DNA of 62,514 bases from positions 129,979-192,492 of the forward strand of contig NW_006763309.1 of NCBI RefSeq assembly GCF_000218685.1, in the 5' to 3' direction. The notes below the pieces were generated by a model, which saw nothing but the letters and a program-made list of their open reading frames with translations, ran no database searches and was not told where the DNA came from. The stretch is from Serpula lacrymans var. lacrymans S7.9 (taxonomy: Eukaryota > Basidiomycota > Agaricomycetes > Boletales > Serpulaceae). Positions 19,744 through 32,482 of the stretch are shown in pieces (the first letter of the stretch is position 1; every line of letters starts with the position of its first letter). The translations under genes were made by a program, and so were the position numbers.

Positions 19744-21765
19744 TTCCCACAATGCAGAATCTTATTCATTACTTTTATCAACATATAAAAAATATTGGCG
19801 CTGTCAATGATGAGAACTGTTGTTAGAAAACCACACACAAAAACAAACTAACAAACAATCCTCCCAGATTCCACGGAACTTGTTTATGGGCTTTGCCTCC
19901 TAGAACAGTGGGTGCTCTGGTTGTTCGTGGGGTGGTATGTATGAAGATCCTTCAAAGTATAACCCAGAGATGTATGGGTGTGGGTTTTGAGGAGGAGGGA
20001 TAGTTGAATTTATATAAGATGGGGGCTTAATGACGAGTATAGATGAGCACTACCTTGCTAATCGTAGCACAAGGTAGGTTTGAGAACGACAAAGATGAAG
20101 AGGTGATGAGGTTCCCAGTGATAGCAGGCTCCTGACACACAAACTGTAGTGCTCAGAAGGACTCTAATTGAAAGGGATGACAATGACTTCAAAAGTGGGA
20201 AGTGACGATGACAGCAATTAACAGTGGTAGCAGTGGGAAGTGTTGTGACCACCCTGGATCACAAGTAGAAGAGTAGTGGACTTGAGATTAGAGAAGAAGT
20301 CTGGAATCGAGTTCTTGTTGTTTTTACAAGGTAAAATACAGGGGTTTATATAGTGAAAAGAAAGGTAGGCTATGCACAGTATAGCTGCGCAAAAAGAATG
20401 AGAAAGAACATGAAGGAAGGAATGTACGCTGACGAATCCTGCATAGATAGTACAGGATAAGATTGTCAAAAAAGGAAAAGAAAGGGATAGAACAATCAAT
20501 GCTGTGAGTAATGTCACAGGTTTGTACAGCCATAAAGTAAAGTCCAATAGCAAAAAGAGAGCAGGAAAATCATGATGTCATGGGAAGATGCAGTAAAAAA
20601 AGGGCAAGGCAAAACACTATCAGTATCAACACAGTTCCTTTATTGTCAGTCAGGCATTCTAAAAAAATATGTGTCCATAAAAATGATTCAAAAATCAAAA
20701 ATAATTGCACTGTAAATGAATGTTCTGCTGAAGAAAAAGAAACTGGAGCCACCGGTCCACCACCTAGTCCAAATCCGACAGTTCCATGGCCTTACCAATG
20801 GACTGGTTGTGTTGGACCACCTGATCAAACGAGGGAGGGAGAGGAGTAGTTCCAATTTGGAACAAGTGAGTCCCAGGCAGCGTGTGGTAGGTGTAGCTGT
20901 AGCGAAGACGATGGACAAAAGATAAGTGTACCCAAGTGAATGGGACAGCGATGAACATGGGCGACGCAAGGGGATGAACCTTCTCCAGCTCAAAAACTAC
21001 CCACCCACGCTCCAACCAGGCAAGACGAGCGACCAATGTTTTGATAGTATATGATGGCAGATCGACGTCATGAAGATGGACCTGTTGCCCTATTTGGACC
21101 GGCCACCGGGGCTTTGCTGATATCAGCAGTGGCATGTGGTAGTCAACGGATTGGCAACGGAAGCAGATAGGGAGTGGTGACATCAGAAATGGTGGGGGTG
21201 CAAATAAGATGAGGAGGAGGAGGGTGGAGGTGACAAAAAAGTGGATTAGAATGGGGATCCAGAAACGACCATCAGGTGAGAATAAAAAGGAGAGGAAGGG
21301 GCCCATGGTGAGGCTAGGCAAAGGAAGGGGAGTAAGGGAAACGACAAAAGCGAGGGCGCAATGCAATGTGTAGCCAGTGGCGACGCAAAAATTTGCCGAA
21401 ATGCCGAAACACGGAAAGTACCAAATGGAAAAGCAAAGGTGAGCGTAACTGGATTGCCTAATAGAGGTGGTGCTGATCAGCCACAAGTTTGAAAAAGGCA
21501 ATATTAATTATTATTCCACGTGGCACTGTGCCTGTGTGGCGCAAAGGCGAGTCTTTTCAAATATTCGCTTCGTTATTGACACCTGTCCATGCTACCAATC
21601 AATTTTGGTGCATGATATCGGCTGATGTGCCAACCACCGCATTGTCTTTCTGGTACCACCCTCAAGTCTCTTCTTTTCTCTCTCCAATGTAAGTTGTCCA
21701 TAAATCAGCCATGAGCAGTCATTGAGACTAACATTTATATTAGATTTAGAACTATTACAACAACA
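19744..21765. other. Unassigned stretch, no supported gene
   Basis: The longest frame is 20764-21501 on the minus strand (245 codons). It is rich in Leu, Ser, Phe and Pro, has no domain and no intron partner, and looks like a chance frame in pyrimidine-rich DNA. Several hydrophobic frames at 20052-20580 are similar. Confidence 0.4.
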
Positions 21766-23519
21766 ATGCCCTCTGGTTCAGATCAAAACAGGAGTGTTTC
21801 AGCGCCATTGGCTGCTCTCCCCATCCCCAAGCATAAAGCAGGTGTCAGCCAGTTGGGGGTTGCTGTAAACACTGGTCATTGTGTGTCTGCCAACATCCCT
21901 CCAGCTGCTTTTCAACCTGCACCCAATCAAGCTTATGTTGTTGAAGAAGACTCTGATGTGAATGATCAGACATCAGAGACTGAAGGCCATGACTTAGATG
22001 ATACAGAAGATAATGATTCAAAGCCCCCTAATGGCGCTTCATCCACTGAGCTTAGAGAGGTATGTTCAATTTTTGGATACATTTCCATTATATGTATTGA
22101 TGTTTTTTTAGGCCCTTGATGCAGCACACCTTCAGATGGCTGAGCTACGGTTGCAAATGTGTAAACTAGCCACAGAAAATTCAAGCCTTCATGCTAGTCT
22201 TTCTAATTGGAAAAGCACTAATAAAGCACCTGTTGAAATCACTATGCACAAAAAACAGATTGCTCAACTGGGCAAGAAATATGGTGTCATGGTTGAACCA
22301 TTTATCGAAACAAGCATATTCACGCAACAACAGCATGAAGGGGTGGACTACCAAAGTGTGCTTTGTTATGACTCGCCGCTTACAGAAAAACTTGCACTTG
22401 CCTCTCAACTGCATGATTTCATTCTGTCTCCTCTCCACTTGTTCAAGGCCCATAGCTATTTTGCAGAATGGGTGAGTCTTGAATTGCTTTTTTGGTGCAT
22501 CTTACTTATTATTGCTCAATGTTAAATAGTTTATCTCGAACATCAGTTCTGGGAGGTCGACTCTGATTCACAACATCCGAACCCACGCCAGTGTAATCTT
22601 TGTAGGATACAATCCTGAATATTTTGCAGCCGCTTACAAACGGGACAATATCCATGCCCTTCAAACCCTCCTCAAGTTTGATACAATGAGCAAAATGGAC
22701 CCACTATTCCCACCCATTCTTTTTCCAGACTTTAAGAAAGATATGAAGCGGGTCTTTAAATCAAAGATCATTGCATTGGTATGTTCCTATCTCTCTCTCT
22801 CTCTTTTGACCTATTGACTCATGCCCGCTGACCTTGTATCAGGTGCTAAAACTCATGCTACTCAGTGCTGGATCTTTACAAGGTTCATCCTGAGGAAGGC
22901 CAAAAACTAATGCACAAATATGGAACGTTTCCTCGCTCACACCAGGAGCTGTGTTATTTGCGGCTGTCATTGTAAGTGGCCAATTTCTCACACAAATATT
23001 GCTAGCTAATTTCTTATTACATAGGTTGAGTTTTTAGTTTCGCCAGATTCCAATTTCCACTCTGTAGGAGATGTGAGTGGCATAGTGTATGGGAAGAAAT
23101 TCTACGAGTACAAGAAGCTATTAATTTGCAAGTCCAACACCATTACTGTCTGCACCCTCTTCAAGTACCTCAACTTCTTCGTATTTGGTCCATGCACTAC
23201 GCATGCTCAAGACACACTTGTGCAAGAAGGAGATGACTTCACCAACGATCTAGAAGATGCCATGCTTGCATTTGATGAATCAGAGTCCAAAATTCAGGCA
23301 AACAAGATTAAGGCCCACCTGACAGTTCCAGCAGAGGGTTCTATATCCGCACTAAGTGACTTGGACTCTGACACCAACCTAGGTGAGTTCAAGTTGTCTA
23401 TTTATCTTTATACATACTGACATGGTGATTTATTAGCTGAGAATGGCCATCACTGGCAGGTTGAGGCATCAGTGTTTGATGCACTCCCCATTCACCCCAC
23501 TCCCCATTCACCCCACTGA
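21766..23519 (+). pseudogene. Agaricomycete-type uncharacterised gene, six exons, one internal TGA
   Basis: Exons 21766-22059, 22112-22471, 22530-22778, 22843-22971, 23025-23382 and 23437-23519 join in frame to 490 codons with GT-AG introns of 52-65 bp. The N-terminal third is Ser/Pro-rich and acidic, followed by a helical stretch (AALDAAHLQMAELRLQM). The core contains SGRSTLIHNIRTHASVIF, LFPPILFPDFKKDMKRVF, GRPKTNAQIW and YGKKFYEYKKLLI. I associate this with an uncharacterised family expanded in mushroom genomes (I would compare it with DUF6698), named from memory. A single TGA at 22891-22893, just before GRPKTN, interrupts it. CGA would be Arg. No function is known to me. Confidence 0.65.
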
Positions 23520-25083
23520 TCTCCACCAACTTGAAATATAGCCTGAGCCTGACATTGAGCCGCTAACTGTACCAATGCCAATGCTGCACCCTCAGTGAAA
23601 GCATGGAAAACAGGCAGAAAAGTGAAAGAGGTCACAGCTGACAAGTGAATTCAAAATTATGCTTCACATGTTATTTTTCAGTGTTTTTGCTAAAAATATA
23701 TATTCTTGTTTTGATACAATGGAAATGCCAGTCACTCAAGCTAACCAGTCACTCAAGCTAACCACTGGTCATTAAAAGATATTATTTAGCTATTGCAATG
23801 TACAGGTTATTCATTAGAACTCCGTTACAATGTTGTTGCAATTCATTGTGACAAGACCTAGAGTTTCATTACACGCTCACGGCTTTCCCACAATGCCTTG
23901 CCATGCTGCATCGGCATTGGGGCCTTAAAAGGTATCACAGTGCATCAGAACCGGGTTTCAAAATTTCCGACATACTATTGTTGGACAATAGGTGCAATTG
24001 GTCTGGGGAGAAGTTGAATAACTCACCAGTCGTTGAGCTTTAGACTGTCGGAACTTGACCAGTAGATATAATTTTTAGTTTTCTAGCTGCCTATGTAGAA
24101 AAATAAGCAAGAACTTGAATCATTGGAGCAGCGGAACAAAACGGAAAAGACGACACATGTTTTGGAATGGTTCTGCAATTTCTGATCACACTGGGTCACA
24201 GCGGCACTCACAGACCAAATCAGGCGGAGCTTACAAGTCAAATTCCTCCAGGTCACATCAAGTCCTGACGCTGGTGGTATGTGCGGTACGTACCAAAGCA
24301 GAGCTAGCGGTCCTTGATAGATTATCTTGGTGTGTGATTGCCTGTTTCGGTCGCCTAGTCACGACTCCATCATTGTTTTCGTTTCTCCACACGCTTTGAG
24401 GCCCCAATCAGCTCAGTAAGTATCTGGCATTGTAGAGGCCTACCTATTGACATTTTCTAGAAAGATATTGCAATATTCCCAGCACGAGATCTGGTCAAAT
24501 CTGGCCATCTTTCCCTCAAAATTCACACTTCTGGAGTTCAAGAGCATAGTGTCAGGTCTGTTGTTGTTGCTACAGATAAGCTATTCACTAAATTCTTTCA
24601 CAATTATATTCTCTATACTATATTCTACATCTGACAATTTTCTAGCTACCTGTACAGTGATCTTTGAGCCTCTGGAGGCCCAAGTGCATATCTCTTACTG
24701 GTTGCATCCGGTGTCCAATGATAGTAGTGCCTCTTGTTAAAACGTGCAGTGCATTTCCTCAGACATGTGTGCCGAGAATAATTAGTAAGCTCGGACTTCG
24801 CACCGACCAACCGATACGTTTTGCGCGGTCGATTTATGGTTGACACACCTGGTCTCCTTCGGGACCAGGAATATATTGAATTAGGTAAGCAAGGGAGACT
24901 AGTCCCACAATAGCTTTGGGGACCTTGGAAATGACCAATTTTTCCTAAGGAGCATTATAGCAGTCACATGATCAGGTTCACATGTAGACACATGTAGGCG
25001 CCAGCGTGGCTCAGTTTATCGCGATTGCCACATCGTTTCTTTATCCATCAGCTTTGTTTCATCCAAGACAAACGCCATTCACA
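23520..25083. other. Spacer between the transposon island and the kinase gene
   Basis: No gene is supported; 24115-24399 and 24447-24740 are short frames without motifs. At 24873-24902 lies a block reading ATATTGAATTAGG, five extra bases, then AAGGGAGACTAG. The same block without the five bases occurs at 28151-28175, on the other side of the kinase gene. Confidence 0.45.
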
Positions 25084-27714
25084 ATGAGTCAAGAACCCCC
25101 GCGTTCACCTGAGCCATCCGCATCAAAAACGCAGGATTCAAAGCCAAACATAACTCCTCCTCGCCTCCCCAATGTGACCTCTCGCGAAGTGAAAAGCACT
25201 CCTCTAGCCAAAAGTACACACACGTCACAAAGGTATTCTGACCAAAACGTGATGCTTACAGAACGGACAAAACGATGTCAAAAGATGATGGAAGAACTGG
25301 TTTACTATGAACTACATGATGCACGCTTCGAGAGCAAAGAGGTGATGGGGCGCTTGTGTCCCGCAGATGATGGCGTTACGCACCTTGTCCTGGAAGAACT
25401 CAGAGAACAAGGAATTTTCTCTGACCAAGGGTTTAATTTTGATCAAGCAAATTGGCCCCAGCCGACTGCGGGAGAGAGTGCCTATTACTTACCATTCACG
25501 AAACTCCTGAACCGGATCATCAATACTTCCGAATCTCACCTTTCCGCAGACCCTAAAATCCCTAAGGACCGCTATTATCACGGTCTACGCTTCTACAATT
25601 ACAATAAAGAAATGAAGGGCGGGACTACCCATGCATTGAAGCCAGATTTAGTGTCTTTAAACGGTGTCGCCGACGAATCTGAGCTGGATGGTCGGGTGTC
25701 GTGGCAAGATCTAGCTATCGCGTGCGAGGTGAAGGGCGACTGGAATGTGCTGCTCAAACAGGCTGGTACCTACGCACGATGCACATTCGTTGCTCACGAG
25801 AACCGTTACTTCGTTTTGGTTATCGGCTTCAACCACAAAACTTCCGAAGTTCAATTCTACTTCTATCAAAGATCTGGCGTGATTTGCAGCTCTGCGCTGA
25901 GTCTAAAGACAGAAGATGGCTTTGCCGCTTTTGTCAACGGAATAGTGGGCATACTTTCATGGGAAAACGATTCGAAGGCTGGGATCGATCCATCGCGGAA
26001 CAATCACTACTTCTTGATCCCAAACTGGGGTCTTTACGAGGTCGTTGACTTACTTTGTCGTCGCCAATCTATTCGGGGTCGTGTCACACATGTTTATCAT
26101 CTGAGGAAGGTCGATGACGCGAAAAAGATATTGGATGATCCACTCAGCAATGTCATAGACCTTACGATAGATATTTCCACCGCTCGATATCCCACCTCCA
26201 CTTCACGCCCGCGCACTGAAGGCATCGTACCTTCTTCTAATCGAACCTCTACCGTCTCAAGTATTGGGAAACGATCACGCGAACATGCCGTTGAAACTGG
26301 AAGCAGCAAGCGCCACAAGTCAGGCTCTGCTCACCCAGCAAACAAGCAGAATCAAGGCTCCGAGAAGCTTGAATGGCAAGGAATTGATCGCAACGATGAA
26401 TCCCATCTTTTCCCAACTTACCAGCCTTCGCCCATCCCTGAACTCGACCTCTGTCCTCCGCCGCCTTCCATGATCCTGAAAGATTCATGGCCTTTGGACG
26501 GCCATGACGAGATTGAAGTTTTTCGTTTCACTCAAGGAGAGATGGGAATACCTGAAGTTTACGCCCAGTACACAGTTGAACATGGTAAAAAGGGGGCGTG
26601 GGTTGAGGAGGAGATTAGAAAAATATTTCTTCTGGAAGAAATAGAATTCATATACAAGGGGTCAAAAGATACACCATCGAAGGGACCCAACAGTCAGGCG
26701 GAGAAGGAAACACAATCTAAGATGGAAGATCAGGAGGAAGACGTGAAGATGGAAAACAGAGTACATAAGCGACTGATATTGAAAACGGAGTGCTGTAAGT
26801 TCCAGACGGCTGCGGGGCCGTACCAATTCTTAGAAGGCATGTTCCATGGAATGATGGGTGAGTATTTCCCCGTTTTGACGTCGCTCAGGACTGATGCTCC
26901 CTTTCTAGGCCACTATAATATGTATAAGGATGGATGGCTGCACCGCGATGTCAGCGATGGTAACGTTCTATTGTTACCAGAGCCCGAAATACGAAAGCCC
27001 CTGACACGGTAGGTCCTCTTAAATTGATAATGAGCTCAAAGCGGTATTGATGTCAAAGTATTCTAGGTTCGAATGCACCAAGAACTTGACAAAATGCGTG
27101 GGCGTGATCTCTGACGGCGACCAGGCAATCAGATGGCGAGAGCTTGATCGCAAGCTTGAGAAACATCGTTCGGTAAGTAGCTCATCTTCGGGTAAGCCTG
27201 TCATTCAGTCTTCAAATCTCTTCAGGGAACACTCCCTTTCATTTCTAGGCGGATGCTGAACATGTGGAATAAAAATCAACCCGTGCTTCATACATTTGCG
27301 GATGACTTGGAATCTTTCTTCTGGGTGATATTATGCGTGTTGTTGAGCGTTGGCCACGAACGCAAAAGTTTAACGGAGGACGAGAGGTTGTGGCTTTTTG
27401 AAATACTCGCTGCAGACGATCCTGGCTCTAGCGACAAGACTAAAAGATGGGCGCTATCGATGCTGGAGGCTTCAGTCCTGAGAACAAAACACAAACTTTC
27501 CCCTGTTTTGAAGGTTTTCGTACCCTTTTTCACAGACATCATACCGTTCATGAACGAGGCTACGGAGGCTGCTGATGAGCTCAATTCAGACAACTTGGTT
27601 GAATCTCTAACGACACTCGGAGACAAATTTTACGAGATGTGGTTTACAGCTTTCCTACGTGCACTACCATCATTGCCCAAGACCTGGGACGAAGTTTTGA
27701 AACCTCCAATTTGA
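25084..27714 (+). CDS. FunK1-type fungal protein kinase
   Basis: Four exons (25084-26857, 26909-27008, 27067-27172, 27226-27714) give 822 residues. The start at 25084 (CACAATGAG) is preferred over 25006 because of its context. Residues about 60-330 match the N-terminal part of FunK1 kinases (KDRYYHGLRFYNYNKE, ACEVKGDWN, QAGTYARCTFVAHENRYFV). A disordered, acidic insert follows. The kinase core keeps GWLHRDVSDGN (catalytic HRD with Asn), DGD in place of the usual DFD/DFG-like step, then GTLPFISRRML and HTFADDLESFFWVIL, all typical of the family. FunK1 kinases are greatly expanded in multicellular basidiomycetes; substrates are unknown. The ATP-binding lobe is less clear, so activity is not certain. 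The gene lies exactly between the transposon island and the conserved gene block. Confidence 0.88.
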
Positions 27715-28701
27715 TCACGGAGACGCTTTAACACCCGCCCATGTCGTCTCATCCTACATATCTCTGTCACTGCCCTCCCTACCATCATCTCAGGACTATC
27801 CTGTACATATCAGTATGCATGTATCTACTTTGTTAAGTTAGCCGTTCGTTGCACCCTGGTATACACTTGACAGCGTCATTCGATTTATTATTTGTCCCGT
27901 AGAGACAAGATTTGAGCCATCGGATTATATTCCTCGTCGCAGAGAAATTTTGTTTAGTATTGTGAATAGAATATAGCACATTGGATTTAATCTGCTTTTA
28001 AGTGGTACCGATATCTACGAAACAGTGTGCTTAGTATACATAGCAAGCCTGAATGACCAGTACATCGACTGGGCTTTGTGAGTATCATTTATTGATTCGT
28101 TGGAATAGATACATGTTATATAAACATAGATATGATCGACTCTCATCATTATATTGAATTAGGAAGGGAGACTAGGTGCAAATCATTGTGGTGGAGGTGT
28201 ATCCCACGCTGACACTGTTTTATTGATGTGAATTGCATACACTGACCTACATAGGTGATCAATAATCAATAATGTAGTAACATGAACTCAATCATCTAGA
28301 ATATATCATCCCTCATCCTATATGCAGGTGGCTATATCTCTCACGAATGGCTCCTCCACGAAAGCACCTGCAGGAGAAGTGCTCGCTCAATCCTTGGGTG
28401 CAATGCCGAAAACTTTGACCCCGAGGTGCCGTCGCATGCCAATTTTTGAACCAGGCTCCCAAAGGTCGTTACTATGAACCAACCTGACCTAGATGGGTCT
28501 TTTAAGCCAACCAAAACGCTAGCTATCGCACAGGCTTTTCATAAGGCACACCCCAAGGGGATACTGCAGCAATGGGCAATGCAGTCTGTATCCTATGTTT
28601 GAACCTACTGATCAACTTCGTCTCACTACAAATTATGTAAATGGAGAACCTGATTAACATTCATTATTTCAGTACCAGGGACATCAACCTACTTGTGGAT
28701 G
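27715..28701. other. Intergenic spacer, kinase gene to TAF5
   Basis: Convergent spacer of nearly 1 kb. It contains the second copy of the ATATTGAATTAGG..GGGAGACTAG block at 28151-28175 and AT-rich sequence around it. No open frame of interest was seen. Confidence 0.5.
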
Positions 28702-31405
28702 TCATCTATAGTCAACGGGTACATAGTTGCCTGCAACTAGGCAAAGGTTTCGGGGTGTGAAGTGGACATTGGTGATGGGCGTTTGTTTAGTAGAAAAGGT
28801 AGCCATCAAGTCCGAGCTACAAGCTAGTGATTTGGAAGGCACTTCCGGTTCCGCATTTTCTCGTGGAGCCTCGGAGCAACCAGCCGCTTTAACATCCCAG
28901 CATCGAACCGTCCAGTCTGCCCCTCCGCTCACTAGTACTGAAGATTCAGCACTGAAAGATAGTGAGTATATTGCAGATGTATGCCCTGTCATTTTCTTAA
29001 TCCGGCGACCAGAGCCTAGATCCCACAAGCTGATGGAAAGGTCCACTCCTTTTTGATGTGAGAAATGCTAAAAAACATCACAAAAGATACTGACCTGCAC
29101 TGGCAAGATAACGCCCGTCCGGGCTTATCGCAAGAGTCGAAACTGGCCCTTGATGCCCAATAAAAACGCGTACACATGAACCCCCCTGAACATCCCACAA
29201 CCGGGCTGTCCAGTCACTAGACCCAGTCGCAAGGTACAGCGAATTAGGATGAAATCTAATACACTTCGCGTATGATGTGAGCGAAGGTCACATCGTTATG
29301 GCAAATACATACATCTACATCGCTCAGATGACCAGCATAAATACGGAGGCAAGACGCGCGATCTGTGGACCAAAGCCTTGCGGTCTTATCTCGACTTGCG
29401 GTAGCAAAATAGATCCCTATGGGACTCCACTGCACGTCCCAAACTGGATTTTGATGGCCGCGATATGCGACAACATTTGTGAATGTATCCAGTGACCAAA
29501 GACGCACAGTAGAATCGGCCGAGCCTGAGAGAAGATATCTCGGTGGGGCGGCAGAACCGCTGAGAGGATCAAAGGAAAGTGCGTAAACTGCTCCGCTGTG
29601 ACCGACTAGCTTCCGTGATGTAGTGCCTGCTTCTGTATCTTGGGTCTGACGAAAAGGACCACCTATTACATTACCAACACTAAGCCTAGAAGCGAACAAT
29701 GGACGGTCAAGCGCTTACCACCCCGTATGGAGTCCGGGAGATCATTGCCAGGGAGAGCTTGCAAGTTTTCGCCTTTAAGACTCCACAGTCGGATATAAGA
29801 TTCTGAAAAACCAGCAGCCATGAGAGTGACATCGGGAGAAAAGGCGCAAATCGGCGCTCTTCATAAACATATTAGTAATCACCGGGCAACGAATCAGTTA
29901 AACATACCCTTCACCAACGTCATGTAGAGTATAAGCACATATACTCGGCAGACCACGTGCTCGGACAGCAGCGCTATTTTGGACCATGTTCAAGTCGGTG
30001 GAGTTCAGAACGGAAGGGTCGAGCCGAATGCGTTTTCTCGCATCGCGAACTTTTTCCACTTCTCTTTGGATATCGATTGCCTTGAATGAGGTGGGATGTG
30101 GTAGTAAATCGGATTCTGTCGGTGCAACGAGTCCTTGTACAGCAGCTGGTCTTGAATAATGGAGGTCATACTGTGCCCCTGGGTCCCTTTCTACCATGGC
30201 TTGTTCTCTGAGGACCCGCTCAGTCTCCGTCCGGAGTTCTTCAGGTATGGGTGCAGGACCAAGTTTTAACTCGCCTTTGAGTGCATTGAAAGCCTGCGGA
30301 CTCGGAGATGATACACTGCCACTGGTCTGAGGAACGAAGGAAGATAAAAGCCCTGTGGACTCCTCCCAAGCACTGTTCGACACCATCGTTGTGGTCGATG
30401 TTACTGAATTGCACTGTAAACACACTCCGCATGGAAAACAATGACGAGCTTACCATCGAATCGTAGATGGTTATTCACCACGCGCATTACTGCCGCTCTT
30501 CCTCTCTTACTTCGCTCTCCGGTAAAACCGTCGCCATGACCAGGTGCCTCTCCTCCAACACCCTCAATGAGCCATCCCACGAGAAGGCTGAATCCTGAAC
30601 GTGTCATTTTCACAACATACTTTTCATTCCGAAAATGCTGGGCAACTTCATCGTTTTGGACATGAGAAGGTAGAAGCAAAGTCGAAAGATGACGCAGAGT
30701 GATATGATGCATGGGCAATAAAGATGGTGAGAAAGTATAATAGAAGCTTGAGGCTATCAAGAAAACAAAGTGAGACAGGCGACATATTTCTGAGAAGCTA
30801 CATACCGGCTTCCCTGAATCCGTGTTGGACTAGGTCAAGATAAAAATGACAGAATATAGGGAACAATATGGGTCGGAATTCAGGCTATGAAATATATTAA
30901 TATAATATTCAGCGCAGTCAGACGCAGGTGGCCCACATACCCTATACATATCCAGAGAACCGTCAACCCACGATTCCAGTTCTCTGAATCCCTCTTTTTT
31001 ATCGGTTGGATCAAGGGATAGGATTTCCTCGGCACCAACGGGACCAATATTGGCGATAAGATTTTGAACAGTGGGTGGGTTTCCCATTGCAGTGAGCTCT
31101 TTTAACACATTCGAACCTTCCTTGAGAAGGTTCTCACCAGGACGAGACGGTTTTTGGACATGAATAGCCAGGTTCTTGATCAGGTTTTCAGAAGATAACA
31201 GGTTCTCTGACTGTCCTGCGTTATCATCCGAGGGAACGCTTCCGAGGGACTCCAAAAACGCCTTTTCTGCTGGTTTGTGACCTCTAGATCGCAGATAGTC
31301 GAGCACTAGCCTATCTGTCGTTGTGATATTCTGAGATGCATCCTGGGTGTTAGGTGGGGAGACAACGCCAGATGAACGTATAACGGCAGGCGATGTTGAA
31401 GACAT
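28702..31405 (-). CDS. TAF5: TFIID subunit TAF5 (WD40 protein)
   Basis: Eight exons on the minus strand (30941-31405, 30806-30884, 30454-30753, 30403-29908, 29858-29719, 29662-29313, 29263-29095, 29048-28702) join in frame to 781 residues. An N-terminal LisH motif ([20 protein letters not shown]) is followed by the TAF5 N-terminal domain ([19 protein letters not shown], then [15 protein letters not shown]). A conserved linker ([31 protein letters not shown]) leads to about six WD40 repeats ([67 protein letters not shown]). TAF5 is a scaffold of TFIID and, in fungi, of SAGA, in the nucleus. The start at 31405 is used because MSSTSP begins the conserved part; an in-frame ATG at 31435 is possible. 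It is head-to-head with the PAP2 gene, 182 bp apart. Confidence 0.95.
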
Positions 31406-31587
31406 AAATGTGAAAGTGGCCCAGAGGGAATGCAATCATGCTCCTAACAACTTATTCCACGCAAGTCATGTGACTAGTGACTGGCCACTCATCCGCGCTT
31501 ACATTGTCACGCTTGTCCTTCCACTCTCCCTTTGCCTGACATAACCCAAGAATCAAGCAACGGTTTTTTTTTTGTCGGGTGTCTGAG

Positions 31588-32286
31588 ATGAGGAGGAATA
31601 ACAATAGTCATCTTCCGTTTTGGCTTGAATTTTTAGCCGAGGTGCGTTTTGTTAAACATCATAGGATTCCAGCCTACGACGAGTCTACATTGCTGGCACG
31701 ACCTTGTATATGCAGACTTCAAAGATTGTCACGACCATAACTGCTGGGTTCGTTCTGTATTCGCGCTCCGCAGGCGTAGCATACTTCGCAGCAGGGGCCA
31801 CATTTTGTTCATTCTCGGCGAAGGCGATTAAGAGAGCTGTGAGGCAAAAGCGGCCAGTATACAATGTGAATTCTAGAGGGAGAGTGACGTATGGGTGCGG
31901 ATAACAATCATCTACGTGCCCGGAACACTCGACATTTACAAGCAGGAACATTCAGCATGCCTAGCACACATGCGTCTGCTGTCACTTTCTTCGCCACCTA
32001 CATTCCGCTTGCATGCTTTTACCTGCCACCACATCCTACACTGCCTCCATCGATATTTCAGCCCAAGATCGTATCGCTGATTGTTATCCCTTGGGCAAGC
32101 TTGATAACGTTATCTCGTGTCTGGTTGAAGTACCACACGTGGCCTCAGGTAGGAGCGGGTGTGGTATATGGCGTGGTGATGGCTTGCATATGGTTCCAGG
32201 TGTGGTACGACGATATCTGGGGAATAAGGACGTTAGGAGGTGCTTTGGAAGCACTACTAAGGCTGTCGATGGCGTGGCTAGTTTAG
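31588..32286 (+). CDS. PAP2-superfamily membrane phosphatase
   Basis: Three exons (31588-31641, 31716-31894, 31956-32286) give 187 residues. The three PAP2 signature blocks are present: KRAVRQKRP (K-x6-RP), PSTHASA (the PSGH block with Thr) and SRVWLKYH (SR-x5-H) followed by TWPQVGAG. Several hydrophobic segments (TAGFVLYS, AVTFFATYIPLACFYL, IVSLIVIPWASLITL, GVVYGVVMACIWFQVW) fit a small multi-span protein of the ER or other endomembranes. The family removes phosphate from lipid phosphates or pyrophosphates such as dolichyl-PP or phosphatidate; the substrate cannot be decided here. The first exon is short and set by frame and splice sites, so the N-terminus is the least certain part. Confidence 0.8.
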
Positions 32287-32482
32287 TATCGGATTCATGA
32301 CTGGCAAATTCCTTGGAATTTCATCCTGATATCCATTATTTTATTGATTTCCATACGATACGTACTAGGAAATAAATGATGCTTGTGACAAAATGCACCA
32401 GTCGCGTGACTGACGCGTGACAGACACTTCACTACTACCCTTTGCCTTTCTTTTCTTTCTTCCTCAAGCACTTTGAGTATCG

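Noticed and set aside
20764..21501. 245-codon minus-strand hydrophobic frame
   Set aside because: No known domain, no intron partners and a composition typical of a chance frame. Kept only as part of an unassigned stretch.
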